Part shown: positions 10,246-19,670 of the stretch, piece after piece
Layout of the letters: every line of letters starts with the position of its first letter
Position numbering within the stretch: the first letter of the stretch is position 1
Assembly (NCBI GenBank): GCA_913055695.1
Contig: CAJXKF010000007.1
Span: 62,001 to 126,000 of the forward strand
DNA length: 64,000 bases
Source of the DNA: an uncultured Methylophaga sp.
GTDB taxonomy: Bacteria; Pseudomonadota; Gammaproteobacteria; Nitrosococcales; Methylophagaceae
Direction of reading: 5' to 3'
Notes under the pieces: model-generated
What the model was told of the DNA's origin: nothing
The model's database searches: none
What the model saw: only the letters and a program-made list of their open reading frames with translations
Translations under genes and position numbers: made by a program

Positions 10246-10275
10246 CAGACACTTACCAATTATCATAGTGTGTTC
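10246..10275 (-). promoter_or_regulatory. Possible promoter of the second MPHxAHEMG gene
   Basis: On the minus strand TATGATAAT resembles a -10 box, with TTCAGA about 18 bp upstream as a weak -35. The shared motif GGTAAGTGTCTG follows at 10246-10257. This is judged by eye only. Confidence 0.3.
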
Positions 10276-10325
10276 TCAGCATAATTCTGAATGCTTCAGT
10301 GAGAATATTCCTTAATACTGCAGCC

Positions 10326-12026
10326 CTATTGCACGGCCTGTCTTAGCTGTTGGCTGTGCTCATTATTATCCGCCACAGCCCGGTTAACCCCATTGATCAG
10401 GGCTTTAATGGCCGCTGTGGTGATGTTCTTGTCCTGGCCGACACCAAAAATAGTGGGTCTGTCGCCGACTTTGACCTCAACATAGCTGACTGCCGCTGCA
10501 TCAGAGCCCGCGCTCATGCCATGTTCATGATAATCCGCCACGGTGACTGTCTCACCGAGATGGCCGCTAATCGCCCTGGCAGCCGCATCCAGAGGGCCAT
10601 TACCATGACCACTCAGTTCAATGCGGCTATCATCATGACTCATCACAATTTTAGTCACCACATCGCTGGTTTCCTCGTCAATGACATGGCTGCTCATGTA
10701 GCGATAGGGTGACTCGAGCTGCAAATAGGAAGCTTCAAACAAGCTGACAATACTGGCGGTATCGACTTCCCTGCTGGTTTCATCACTGACTTTCTGCACG
10801 ATCCGGCTGAACTCAATCTGCAAACGCCGTGGTAATTCAAAACCCGCTGCATTCTGTAACAGGAAGCTCACCCCACCTTTACCGGACTGACTGTTGACGC
10901 GCACTACCGCATCATAGCTGCGGTTCAAGTCAGCAGGATCGATCGGCAAATACGGCACCTGCCAGAATTTATCTTCTGTCTGTACCGCAAAGCCTTTCTT
11001 AATCGCGTCCTGATGCGAGCCGGAAAAGGCCGTAAATACCAACTCACCTGCATAAGGATGCCGTGGATGCACCGGTAACTGCGTAGTTTCTTCATACATC
11101 TGACGGATTTGATCGATCTGGGTGAAGTCGAGACCCGGATCAATACCCTGTGAGTAAAGATTCAGAGCCAGTGTCACCAGATCCACATTACCGGTGCGCT
11201 CGCCGTTACCGAACAGGCAGCCTTCCACCCGGTCGGCACCGGCCATCACCGCCAGCTCAGCAGCCGCCACTGCGGTACCACGGTCATTGTGCGGGTGCAC
11301 GCTGAGGATAATGCTGTCGCGGTTATTCAAATTGCGGTGCATCCATTCAATCTGGTCGGCATAGGTATTGGGTGTCGACATTTCGACTGTCGCCGGCAGG
11401 TTCAGAATCATTTTGTGTTCGGGTGTAGGCTGCCAGATAGCCGTCACCGCATCACAGACTTCTTTGGCAAATTCGATTTCAGTGCTGGAAAAGACTTCGG
11501 GTGAATACTGGTAAACCCACTCTGTTTGCGGCTGTTTGCTGGTCATTTCCTTGACCCAGCGGGTGCCGCGTTCGGCGATGTCTTTGACGCCGGCTTTATC
11601 AGTGCGGTAAACCACTTCACGAAATGTCGGTGAAATCGGGTTATACATATGCAAAATCGCGCGTCTGGCACCTTTCAGCGACTCGACAGTACGCGCAATC
11701 AAATCCTCCCGAGCCTGGGTCAGGACTTCAATGGTGACATCATCCGGAATGCGGTTTTCTTCGATCAGGCGACGGACCACATTAAAGTCGGTTTCAGACG
11801 CAGACGGAAAACCGACCTCGATTTCCTTGAAGCCGATACGAACCAGTTCATCGAAATAACGCAGCTTGGTGTCAACCGACATCGGGTCAATCAGGGCCTG
11901 ATTACCATCACGCAGATCGGTGCTCATCCAGATTGGCGGCTGTTCCAGCACCGCATCGGGCCACTGGCGATCGCTTAATTTAATAGGCTCAAAACGACGG
12001 TACTTCTGAGCTGGGTTGGTAATCAT
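10326..12026 (-). CDS. leuA: 2-isopropylmalate synthase (long, LeuA2 type)
   Basis: 566 residues. It condenses acetyl-CoA with 2-oxoisovalerate, the first committed step of leucine synthesis, in the cytoplasm. The N-terminal TIM barrel begins with [19 protein letters not shown] (the metal-binding LRDGNQ motif). It also contains [18 protein letters not shown] (metal histidines) and [13 protein letters not shown] linker leads to the C-terminal leucine-sensing LeuA dimer domain (about 430-560), so feedback inhibition is expected. Length and the N-terminal extension fit the LeuA2 group rather than the 520-residue E. coli type. The start has AGGAG six bases upstream. An Lrp-family regulator is divergently oriented, and a possible leader peptide precedes the gene. 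Confidence 0.96.
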   Translation of the reverse strand: MITNPAQKYRRFEPIKLSDRQWPDAVLEQPPIWMSTDLRDGNQALIDPMSVDTKLRYFDELVRIGFKEIEVGFPSASETDFNVVRRLIEENRIPDDVTIEVLTQAREDLIARTVESLKGARRAILHMYNPISPTFREVVYRTDKAGVKDIAERGTRWVKEMTSKQPQTEWVYQYSPEVFSSTEIEFAKEVCDAVTAIWQPTPEHKMILNLPATVEMSTPNTYADQIEWMHRNLNNRDSIILSVHPHNDRGTAVAAAELAVMAGADRVEGCLFGNGERTGNVDLVTLALNLYSQGIDPGLDFTQIDQIRQMYEETTQLPVHPRHPYAGELVFTAFSGSHQDAIKKGFAVQTEDKFWQVPYLPIDPADLNRSYDAVVRVNSQSGKGGVSFLLQNAAGFELPRRLQIEFSRIVQKVSDETSREVDTASIVSLFEASYLQLESPYRYMSSHVIDEETSDVVTKIVMSHDDSRIELSGHGNGPLDAAARAISGHLGETVTVADYHEHGMSAGSDAAAVSYVEVKVGDRPTIFGVGQDKNITTAAIKALINGVNRAVADNNEHSQQLRQAVQ

Positions 12027-12125
12027 CTCTGACTCCTGAAAACATTGAATACGGTTAGCTGAAAAACCTTCGCGTTCGTCTGACCTTGCCAGTCGGGTTA
12101 ACTGGAAGCTTGCGAGCGTCGACCA

Positions 12126-12176
12126 TCACTTGTGATGATGTGGGAGCACCCGTGCCAGCGAGAGCTTGTGACTCAT
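12126..12176 (-). CDS. Possible leuA leader peptide (16 codons)
   Basis: A short frame, MSHKLSLARVLPHHHK, lies 100 bp before leuA on the same strand. It has three Leu and one Val codon and a CATCAC/GTGATG hairpin across its stop codon. Position and composition fit a transcription-attenuation leader. However the leucine run is modest, the ribosome site is weak, and I could not identify a clear terminator with a U run before leuA. Chance occurrence is quite possible. Confidence 0.3.
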   Translation of the reverse strand: MSHKLSLARVLPHHHK

Positions 12177-12240
12177 TCGCTGCCGGTTTCAGCTATGGAG
12201 AATAGTATAGATAGATTGCAGTAGAATTAAATTGCCAATA

Positions 12241-12332
12241 TTGCATTAAAATCAAAATTTAAAGCATATAATTGCTGTAAACAGCATTTAAATGAAATAA
12301 TATTTCTCTCAAGCTTTTATCGGAGATATAAG
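12241..12332 (+). promoter_or_regulatory. AT-rich divergent control region of the Lrp-type gene
   Basis: The stretch before the Lrp-family gene is strongly AT-rich compared with the surroundings. It contains ATATAAT, a good -10, and the dyad TGCTG-taaa-CAGCA at 12273-12286. AT-rich dyads next to an Lrp/AsnC gene are typical autoregulatory sites, and leuA across the gap may share them. The rest of the 12027-12332 gap holds the possible leader peptide. Confidence 0.4.
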
Positions 12333-12803
12333 ATGGCAGAAAAACTGGATCGCTACGACCAGATGATCCTCGACATCCTGCAAAAAAACGGGCGCATTAG
12401 CAATCAGGAACTGGCTGAAGCGATCAAACTCTCGCCCTCCCCCTGTCTGCGCCGGGTCAGGCAGATGGAAGAGGATGGCCTGATAGATGGTTATGTCGCC
12501 TTACTCAATGCCAAAAAACTGGGGCTCAGTCTGATGGCCTTTATCGGCATCAGCATGGACCGGCACACCCCGGAACGCTTCGAAAAACTGGAATCGACCC
12601 TGGCCGGCTACCCGGAGGTGCTGGAATGTCATCTGATTACCGGGCAGGATGCCGACTACCTGCTCAAAGTCATCGTGCGTGATATGGATTCCTATCAGCA
12701 GTTTCTGCTCAATAAACTGACCCGGATTGAGGGCGTGACTGGTGTCCATACCTCCTTTGTGATGAAATCGCCAATCAACTCCACCGCTTTGCCGGTAGTC
12801 TGA
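12333..12803 (+). CDS. Lrp/AsnC family transcriptional regulator
   Basis: A 156-residue regulator. The N-terminal winged helix-turn-helix is LDRYDQMILDILQKNGRISN followed by QELAEAIKLSPSPCLRRVRQMEEDGLI, the classic Lrp pattern. The C-terminal RAM domain includes VLECHLITGQDADYLLKVIV, which carries the GxDY(L) effector-binding signature. The family binds amino acids and wraps DNA as octamers. GGAGATAT precedes the ATG. It is divergent from leuA, so a role in branched-chain amino acid control is reasonable but inferred. Its stop codon directly abuts the rarD stop. Confidence 0.93.
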   Translation: MAEKLDRYDQMILDILQKNGRISNQELAEAIKLSPSPCLRRVRQMEEDGLIDGYVALLNAKKLGLSLMAFIGISMDRHTPERFEKLESTLAGYPEVLECHLITGQDADYLLKVIVRDMDSYQQFLLNKLTRIEGVTGVHTSFVMKSPINSTALPVV

Positions 12804-13688
12804 TCAGGCCGTTTGTCCCTGTCTGCGTCTCAGTTGCTGCCAGAGCCCGGCCAAGAATAAAAACAGCGCAACCCAGACCAGGATAAAGGTCACCATCCGC
12901 TCAGGCGGGAAATGTTCATTAAGAACAAACACACCAATCAGAAACTGGATGGTGGGGTTGATATACATAATAAAACCAACTATCGACAGATTAATGCGGC
13001 TGGTCGCCATGGCAAACAACACCAGCGGCAAGGCAGTCAGGAAACCAGACACAATCAGCAGGGTGGTTGTCGTGTTATCGAGGCCAAAACCCATCTGGCT
13101 GTCTGCTGTCAACATTTGCCAGGCGACAAAGCCCAGCGCTAACGGCAGCAGCCACAGGGTTTCGATGGTGAGGCCATTGAGTCCGTCAATCGGATGGATC
13201 TTCCTGACCAGCCCGTAAAAGGCAAAGGCAAAAGCCAGCACCACCCCGACCCAGGGCAGGGCACCGAAACTCCAGAGTTCCCACAATACCGCTACTGCCG
13301 CCAGCACCCCGGCCCAGGCCTGCAGCGGATGCAAAGATTCTTTCAGAATCAGTCGCCCCATCAGCAGGCTGACCACCGGCATGATGAAATAACCGAGGCT
13401 CGCTTCCAGAACCCGGTGCTGTCCCACTGCCCAGATATAGACCAGCCAGTTAACGGCAATCAGCAATGACGAGACACCCAGCCAGAGCAGCGTTTTTTTA
13501 TCCTGCAGGGCGCTGACCAGCAGGCGGCCACGTTGCAGCATCAGCCCGAGACTGAAGGTGGCCACCAGCGACCAGATGATCCGGTGCGACAACACCTCCA
13601 CCGGTGACACATGATTCAGGTAGCTGAAAAAAAGCGGGAAAATACCCCAAATGGAATAGGCCAGAACGGCCAGCACAAGACCTTGCAT
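12804..13688 (-). CDS. rarD: RarD-type EamA permease
   Basis: A 294-residue inner-membrane protein with ten predicted transmembrane helices in two EamA halves. The opening LAYSIWGIFPLFFSYLNHVS, then EVLSHRIIWSL and WLVYIWAVGQHRVLEASLGY, match the RarD subfamily of drug/metabolite transporters. The family name comes from a chloramphenicol-sensitivity phenotype; the natural substrate is unknown. It converges directly with the Lrp-family gene, sharing no spacer. Confidence 0.88.
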   Translation of the reverse strand: MQGLVLAVLAYSIWGIFPLFFSYLNHVSPVEVLSHRIIWSLVATFSLGLMLQRGRLLVSALQDKKTLLWLGVSSLLIAVNWLVYIWAVGQHRVLEASLGYFIMPVVSLLMGRLILKESLHPLQAWAGVLAAVAVLWELWSFGALPWVGVVLAFAFAFYGLVRKIHPIDGLNGLTIETLWLLPLALGFVAWQMLTADSQMGFGLDNTTTTLLIVSGFLTALPLVLFAMATSRINLSIVGFIMYINPTIQFLIGVFVLNEHFPPERMVTFILVWVALFLFLAGLWQQLRRRQGQTA

Positions 13689-13719
13689 ATAATGCCCACG
13701 GAATTAAAGGCATATGTTA

Positions 13720-14055
13720 TCAATTTTCCGTTACAGAATCGTCGACACTGCCATCCCACTGATACAGGCGCAGCCGGATTTTGTCCCGCTCAAACTCAAC
13801 ACCTTCCTGTTCCAGCCGCTGTTTTTGCAACTGATAGCTCTCACTGTCCGGCGGCAAGGCAATTTCACCTCGGGCATTAATCACCCGGTGCCAGGGCAAG
13901 GCAGTTTGTGGCGGTAATTTCTTGAGGATATGACCCACGCCGCGAGCATGGCCGGGATAACCGCAACAAGCAGCAATCTGCCCATAGGTGGCGACCTTGC
14001 CTTGTGGGATCATCGCTACCGTCTGCCAGACCATTTCTCTCAGCTGTTGATCCAT
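13720..14055 (-). CDS. Alkyltransferase-like protein (ATL)
   Basis: A 111-residue protein equivalent to the DNA-binding domain of O6-alkylguanine-DNA alkyltransferase. It has the helix-turn-helix with GKVATYGQIAACCGYPGHAR and the arginine-finger region, but the active-site PCHR is PWHRV here, with Trp in place of the acceptor Cys. ATL proteins of this kind bind O6-alkylguanine lesions and hand them to nucleotide-excision repair without removing the alkyl group. The ATG at 14055 is preferred; a TTG further upstream would add 14 residues of unconserved sequence. It lies between rarD and the broken LysE gene. Confidence 0.85.
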   Translation of the reverse strand: MDQQLREMVWQTVAMIPQGKVATYGQIAACCGYPGHARGVGHILKKLPPQTALPWHRVINARGEIALPPDSESYQLQKQRLEQEGVEFERDKIRLRLYQWDGSVDDSVTEN

Positions 14056-14089
14056 TTCTATCGCCCCAATCTGCTCAGTTATTCCAGGC

Positions 14090-14715
14090 TCAGGCAAAAT
14101 CGGCCAGAAGTAAATGCAGAGCCAATGCCATGAACACTATCGCCGCGAGACGATTCAAAACATGCTGTACCTCTGGCGAACGTAGGAAAATGGTCGACAG
14201 TCTGCCGGCCATCAATGCCATCGTGCCAAATACGACAGCGGTTGCCAGGATAAACAGTGCTCCCAGTAGCACAATCTGCTGCGTGACATCATCGGCAGCG
14301 GCCGACACAAACTGGGGCAGAAAAGCGAGAAAAAACAAAGTCACCTTGGGATTGGTGATATTCATGATAATGCCGCGGCGATAAGACCAGATAAAGCTTG
14401 GTTTATGTGTCTCAGCTTCATCCAATGACAGTGACTCGGCCGTCAGCGCCTGCCAGGCGAGATAAAGTAAATAAACGGCGCCCAGCATTTTCAAAACCGG
14501 AAAAGCCCAGCCTGAACTTTGTAATACCGCGACAATCCCCAGCGCCACGATGGCCGTGTGCAGCAGCAGACCGGTGCAGAGTCCTGCTACCACGGCCAGT
14601 CCCGCATCCCGGCCGCGAAAATCGAATGCGTAAGCACAAAGATATTATCCGGTCCGGGCGCCAGGGCCAGCATCACAGAAGCGATAAAAAAGCTGAATAA
14701 AGTCTCAATGCCCAT
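14090..14715 (-). pseudogene. LysE/RhtB-type amino acid exporter, frameshifted
   Basis: Two adjoining minus-strand frames together make one LysE-family exporter. The first starts with ATG at 14715 and encodes FIASVMLALAPGPDNIFVLT, the family's N-terminal signature, then reaches a TAG soon after. The second frame continues with GRDAGLAVVAGLCTGLLLHT through to the end at 14090. It includes the conserved MNITNPKVTLFFLAFLPQFV. The switch falls near 14611-14620 and is explained by a single missing base (ATTTTCGCGGCC where ATTTTCCGCGGCC would restore the frame). It is either a pseudogene or a sequencing error. The domain content is otherwise complete. Confidence 0.8.
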
Positions 14716-14803
14716 TTATTCTCCATTTCCCGGCAAAGCTGCATGTTCAAAGCACGAGATATGCTGCATGATAATAGCTCATTCCAGTCACGCCCCTGAT
14801 TCA

Positions 14804-16528
14804 ATGACAAACGTTCTATCACTCTCTGTCGGTCAGCATAGTTCAGCAGGCATCAAAGCCGTCAACCAGGATCGCTGCGGACTGTCGGTGCCGGAAGGCG
14901 ACGAAAAGATAAGCCGGGGCATCATCGCGGCCATTGCCGATGGCATCAGCAGCAGTGAAGTCAGTCAGGAAGCCAGTGAAGTAACGATTGCCAGCCTGCT
15001 TCAGGATTATTACGCAACACCCGAATCCTGGTCGGTAAAAACCGCCGGCGAACGCGTTTTACAGTCGATTAATGCCTGGCTTTACGGCCGCAGCCGTAAC
15101 AGCCAATACCGCTACGACCCTGACAAAGGCTATATCTGCACGCTCAGCACCCTTATTTTCAAAGGCAATCAGGCTTACCTGTTTCATGCCGGTGATAGCC
15201 GTATCTATCATTGGCGCGATTCAAATCTACGGCAACTCAGCACCGATCACTTCTCGCATGATGCCGAAACCGGGCCAGTGCTGTCACGGGCGATGGGACT
15301 GGAGCATCAACTGGATCTTGAATACCGCAGTTTGCCGCTTAAGACGGGGGATGTCTTTATTCTGGCCACGGATGGTGTATATGACTTTGTCAGCGGCCAG
15401 CAAATCAGCGACACCCTCTGTCAGCATCAGCATGATTTGCAACTGGCCGCTGACACTCTTGTCGAGCAGGCGCTGCATGCCGGGAGTAATGACAATCTGA
15501 CAATTCAGATCCTTCGCGTTGAGAGCGTGATGACGGATGCCGAACAGACACTTTTAAACGCAGCAACGCTTCTGCCCCCGCCCCCTGCCCTGGCGCCCGG
15601 CATACTCTTCGAAGGCTATGAGATATTGCGAGAGCTGTATATCAGCAGCCGCAGCCACGTGTTTCTGGCCAGAGAGATTAGCTCAGACAGCCTGGTCGCA
15701 TTGAAAACCCTGTCGACCGATCTGGAACAGGATCCGGAAGCCATTGAACGTTTTTTGATGGAAGACTGGATCGCAAAACGGCTGGATAATGTTCATTGCC
15801 TCAAAGCTTTTGACAGCGCCCGCCCGCGGCAGTCACTTTACAGTGTCACTGAATACATTCAAGGTCAGACCTTGAGTCAGTGGCTGGCTGATAATCCCGA
15901 GCCCACGCTGGATGAGGTGCGCAGAATCGTCTGCCAGATAGCCAGGGGACTGCAGGCCATGCATCGCAGGGAGATGATTCATCAGGATATCCGTCCCGAC
16001 AATGTGCTTATCGACAAAACCGGCACCGTTAAAATCATTGATTATGGTGCGACCCGCATCGCCGGACTGGCCGAGCTCGGTACGGAAAGTGAACTGATTC
16101 TGGGGACGGCTCAATTCACTGCGCCCGAGTATTTTCTGGGTCAGGCTGGCACGCCTCAGTCCGATATCTTTTCTCTGGGCGTCTTGACCTATCACCTGCT
16201 GTCACGTGACTTGCCCTATGGCACCCGGGTGTCCAGAGCCTTTAATGAAACTGCGCAGAAAAAACTGCAATATCGTTCCCTGCTTCAGTCACAACGCCAA
16301 ATCCCGTTCTGGGTCGATGACAGCATCAAAAAAGCCGTGCATATCCAGCCGCACAAACGTTATCAGGAAGTGGCAGAGTTTGTTTATGATCTGAGCCATC
16401 CCAACAAGGTATTTCTGAACAAAGCGCGGCCAGTGCTTATCGAGCGAAACCCGGTCTTGTTCTGGCAATGTGTGTCCCTGGGCTTGTTACTCATCCTGCT
16501 TTATCAGACTCTGCCCGTCTTTCACTGA
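14804..16528 (+). CDS. PP2C phosphatase-Ser/Thr kinase fusion with C-terminal membrane anchor
   Basis: 574 residues from the ATG at 14804, which sits just before the first conserved motif. Residues 1-240 form a PP2C phosphatase: NQD (21-23), ADG (45-47), HAGDSR (129-133), ATDGVYDF and SNDN (228-231), supplying the metal-binding aspartates. Residues about 270-530 form a Hanks-type kinase with VALK (Lys301), HQDIRPDN (Asp395, Asn400), DYG (413-415) and APE (440-442). The glycine-rich loop is degenerate, and HRD and DFG are altered, so ATP binding may be atypical. One transmembrane helix (about 551-570) ends the protein and places both domains in the cytoplasm. The family is known as bifunctional kinase/phosphatase, and its substrates are mostly unknown. 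It is followed after 87 bp by a secreted beta-propeller gene. Confidence 0.9.
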   Translation: MTNVLSLSVGQHSSAGIKAVNQDRCGLSVPEGDEKISRGIIAAIADGISSSEVSQEASEVTIASLLQDYYATPESWSVKTAGERVLQSINAWLYGRSRNSQYRYDPDKGYICTLSTLIFKGNQAYLFHAGDSRIYHWRDSNLRQLSTDHFSHDAETGPVLSRAMGLEHQLDLEYRSLPLKTGDVFILATDGVYDFVSGQQISDTLCQHQHDLQLAADTLVEQALHAGSNDNLTIQILRVESVMTDAEQTLLNAATLLPPPPALAPGILFEGYEILRELYISSRSHVFLAREISSDSLVALKTLSTDLEQDPEAIERFLMEDWIAKRLDNVHCLKAFDSARPRQSLYSVTEYIQGQTLSQWLADNPEPTLDEVRRIVCQIARGLQAMHRREMIHQDIRPDNVLIDKTGTVKIIDYGATRIAGLAELGTESELILGTAQFTAPEYFLGQAGTPQSDIFSLGVLTYHLLSRDLPYGTRVSRAFNETAQKKLQYRSLLQSQRQIPFWVDDSIKKAVHIQPHKRYQEVAEFVYDLSHPNKVFLNKARPVLIERNPVLFWQCVSLGLLLILLYQTLPVFH

Positions 16529-16615
16529 TTCCTGCTCAATTTAAGCGGCGGTTGTTTGCAGTAAGTCAGCCCTGATTTCTGTCAAGTTAGTATCCCTGAA
16601 GCATGGAGCCAGATC

Positions 16616-17647
16616 ATGATGATTCAGCCATTTAAATCGAGCTTAGGCCCGATTGTTCTGAACCTTGCCTTAGCTTTGCTGGTTGCCGTCTCAACGGCGC
16701 AGGCAGAGCAGAGCGATGACACTTTACCCGGCCTGCTCAAATTCAAGGAGTGGCAAGTGCCATGGAAGGATACGCGCCCACGCGATCCCTATGTCGCTCC
16801 CGACGGCACAGTCTGGTTTGTGGGGCAGGTCGGTGACTATGTCGCCAAACTGAACCCTGAGACCGGCGTAATGAAAAAGTTTGATATCCCCGGCGCCGGC
16901 CCGCACACGGTGGTGGTCAGTGACGAGGGCATTCCCTGGTATGCCGGCAACAAGGATAAACATATCGGCAAAATGAATCCGGACAATGGTGAGGTGACCT
17001 TGTTTCCCACACCGGATGGCATCAAGGATCCGCACACCATGGGCTGGACCTCCGAGGGCGATCTCTGGTTTACCGCCCAGTGGTCGAATTACATCGGCAA
17101 GCTGAATACTGAAACCGGCAAAGTCAAAAAGATTGTCCTGCCCCGAGACAACATGCGGCCTTACGGACTGGTTGTCGGGCCGGATAACCGCCCTTGGATC
17201 GCCTTTATGGGAGAGAATGCAATCGGCACGGTAGACCCGCAAAACCTGTCACTGGAGGTCATCAAAACGCCGACTGACGACAGTTTGATCCGGCGTATCG
17301 GCATGACCTCGGATGGTCGTGTTTGGTGGGGTGATAATGCGATGGGCCATCTCGGCGTCTACGATCCGGAAACCGGGTCTATGCAGCAATGGGCGACACC
17401 GGGCGGGGAAGCGGCAGGCATCTATGCGCTGGCAGTCGATGACAAGGATAGAGTCTGGTATGTAGAAACCGGTCTGCAACCCAATCGTTTTGTCGGCTTT
17501 GACAGCAAAAGCGAACAATTCATCTCGATTGATGAAGTACCGTCGGGCGGCATCACCATCCGCCATATGGTATTCGACAACAATGCCAATGCCATCTGGT
17601 TTGCCACCGATGCCAATACTGTCGGCAAAGCGATTCTGCCAGATTAA
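16616..17647 (+). CDS. Secreted Vgb-like beta-propeller protein
   Basis: 343 residues with a signal peptide (LALALLVAVSTAQA) and then repeated blades such as APDGTVWFVGQVGDYVAKLN, TSEGDLWFTAQWSNYIGKLN and TSDGRVWWGDNAMGHLGVYD. The repeating DGxxWF...IGKLNPETG pattern is that of the virginiamycin B lyase (streptogramin lyase) superfamily, seven-bladed propellers. Most chromosomal relatives with signal peptides are not antibiotic lyases, so resistance should not be assumed. The product is probably periplasmic. Two adjacent ATGs are possible starts. It may be co-transcribed with the kinase-phosphatase gene. Confidence 0.8.
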   Translation: MMIQPFKSSLGPIVLNLALALLVAVSTAQAEQSDDTLPGLLKFKEWQVPWKDTRPRDPYVAPDGTVWFVGQVGDYVAKLNPETGVMKKFDIPGAGPHTVVVSDEGIPWYAGNKDKHIGKMNPDNGEVTLFPTPDGIKDPHTMGWTSEGDLWFTAQWSNYIGKLNTETGKVKKIVLPRDNMRPYGLVVGPDNRPWIAFMGENAIGTVDPQNLSLEVIKTPTDDSLIRRIGMTSDGRVWWGDNAMGHLGVYDPETGSMQQWATPGGEAAGIYALAVDDKDRVWYVETGLQPNRFVGFDSKSEQFISIDEVPSGGITIRHMVFDNNANAIWFATDANTVGKAILPD

Positions 17648-18078
17648 CAATCAGGCCATTTCCGCCAGACAGGCTGTTTTAGTAAACCCGGGCCATACCA
17701 AACAATTTTTTTCTACCACGGCGCTGCTGGCAATTGAGCAACAGCTAAACCAGAGCCCAGCGGTCAGGTAAGGCAGCACCGGACAAATAAGTCGATGAAG
17801 ATGGAATATGCCAACGCCGACAGAAAAAACTTTTGCCCATTGATAGTTGGACAGCAACTATGTCATTGCCTGGTTAGCTTTGTCCTGACGTTTGAGGGAG
17901 ATTTGTCTGTCGACAGGTGGGACTTGCCATATTAACACTAAATTCCGGCTTGTGAAGCCAGTGCCGCCCACTTCCATCACCGCATCAGTCCCGTGATGAT
18001 AATTGCCCTTTGCAAGCCTCATTTCTTTGATCATAATCAAGACAGGCTCCACCTAATCAACAAGAGGACTTCTTGCAG
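17648..18078. other. 431-bp intergenic region, no gene supported
   Basis: No frame here has a ribosome site or a recognisable product. The only structure noticed is a 7-bp inverted repeat with a 5-nt spacer (ATAGTTG at 17843-17849 and CAACTAT at 17855-17861). It presumably holds the promoter of the PhoH-family gene. Confidence 0.5.
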
Positions 18079-19488
18079 ATGATTAAAAGACCCGCCGCCG
18101 GCAGACGCCTGTTCATCCTGGACACCAATGTGCTGATGCACGATCCGACTGCCATCTATCGCTTTGACGAACATGATATCTACCTGCCGATGGTCGTGCT
18201 GGAAGAGCTGGATCGCGGTAAGAAGGGTTTATCCGAAGTGTCCCGAAATGTACGTCAGGTCAGCCGTTTCCTCGACGAGCTACTGCTGCAGGCGGAAGAC
18301 AGTGACGCCATCACCCACGGTATTCCGCTGCCCAGCGTCGATAATGGCGATAATCACCATGCCAGCGGTCGGCTGTTTTTCCAGACCACCCAGATGCAGC
18401 GGGAAATTCCCAAGGAACTGCCCAGTCACCAGGGTGATAATGCGATTCTGAGCGTCGCGGTTGCGCTGCAGCAAACGGTCACCGATGCCACGGTGATTCT
18501 GGTTTCCAAGGATATCAATCTGCGGATAAAAGCGACGGTACTCGGCATCCTGGCGGAAGATTATTACAACGATAAGGTACTGGATGATGTTGACCTGCTT
18601 TATCGTGGCTCAGCCGAATTAGCGGCTGATTTCTGGGATGATTTGAACCGTCTCGAGTCCTGGACAGCCGAAGGGCAGACTTTTTATGAAGTTGAAGGCG
18701 AAGTCGTCAAAGACTGGCATCCCAACCAGCTAATATACTCCCCCGGTGAAACCAGCAATATCGAAGCGGTGGTGCGTTCGGTCAGTGAGGACAGTGCCGA
18801 TATTCAACTGGTCAATGACTACCGTAAGGACAATCATGCCATCTGGGGTATCACCGCCCGTAACCGTGAGCAGAATTTTGCATTGAATCTGCTGATGGAC
18901 CCGGATATTGATTTTGTCACCCTGCTGGGCCAGGCCGGCACCGGTAAAACCCTGCTGACGCTGGCAGCGGCGCTGACTCAAACCATTGAGCACAAACGCT
19001 ACAGTGAAATCATCATGACCCGTGTGACCGTGCCGGTCGGTGAAGATATCGGTTTTCTACCCGGCACCGAGGAAGAAAAAATGACCCCGTGGATGGGCGC
19101 ATTGATGGACAACCTGGAAGTGCTCAACAAAACTGAAGGCGGTGAATGGGGACGGCAGGCCACCAATGATCTGCTGCAACGCTGGATCAAGATCCGCTCG
19201 CTGAACTTTATGCGTGGCCGCACCTTCCTCAATCGCTTCATTATTATTGATGAAGCCCAGAACCTGACTTCCAAGCAAATGAAAACCCTGATCACCCGTG
19301 CCGGTCCCGGCACCAAGATCGTCTGTCTCGGTAATATTGCCCAGATCGATACCCCTTATTTGAGTGAGACCACATCGGGTCTGACTTACGTGGTGGATCA
19401 TTTCAAATACTGGGAGCACAGCGGCCACATCACATTGATGCGTGGCGAGCGTTCAAGGCTGGCGGACTTTGCTTCGGAACATTTGTAG
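18079..19488 (+). CDS. PIN domain-PhoH family ATPase (YlaK type)
   Basis: A 469-residue cytoplasmic protein. An N-terminal PIN nuclease-like domain (about 10-165) begins LFILDTNVLMHDPTAIYRFD and carries conserved acids at Asp15 and in the VLEELD and VSKD regions. A linker leads to a PhoH ATPase domain with Walker A GQAGTGKT (284-291) and Walker B FIIIDEAQN, as in the PhoH2 group. Family members are RNA helicase/nuclease candidates, and the exact role in gammaproteobacteria is unsettled. GAGGA lies 10 nt before the ATG used here. A TTG six bases earlier, with 4-nt spacing, is an alternative start. Confidence 0.9.
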   Translation: MIKRPAAGRRLFILDTNVLMHDPTAIYRFDEHDIYLPMVVLEELDRGKKGLSEVSRNVRQVSRFLDELLLQAEDSDAITHGIPLPSVDNGDNHHASGRLFFQTTQMQREIPKELPSHQGDNAILSVAVALQQTVTDATVILVSKDINLRIKATVLGILAEDYYNDKVLDDVDLLYRGSAELAADFWDDLNRLESWTAEGQTFYEVEGEVVKDWHPNQLIYSPGETSNIEAVVRSVSEDSADIQLVNDYRKDNHAIWGITARNREQNFALNLLMDPDIDFVTLLGQAGTGKTLLTLAAALTQTIEHKRYSEIIMTRVTVPVGEDIGFLPGTEEEKMTPWMGALMDNLEVLNKTEGGEWGRQATNDLLQRWIKIRSLNFMRGRTFLNRFIIIDEAQNLTSKQMKTLITRAGPGTKIVCLGNIAQIDTPYLSETTSGLTYVVDHFKYWEHSGHITLMRGERSRLADFASEHL

Positions 19489-19670
19489 CGGCTGCCCGGT
19501 CTGTTAAGCGCCGGATTATTCAGGGAATATGTCAATCCCCTTCCTTGTCCGTCATTATTGTCATAAAGCTGGCAAAGCCCGCTGAAAATGATATAAAGGG
19601 TGTATTGATTCTGAAATGAATCAACTAAAACTATAATTATTATAAAACCGTGCGAGACGGGTTGGATTGG

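Noticed and set aside
16616..17647. Streptogramin resistance gene
   Set aside because: The propeller has a signal peptide and only superfamily-level resemblance to Vgb, so an antibiotic-lyase call is not supported.
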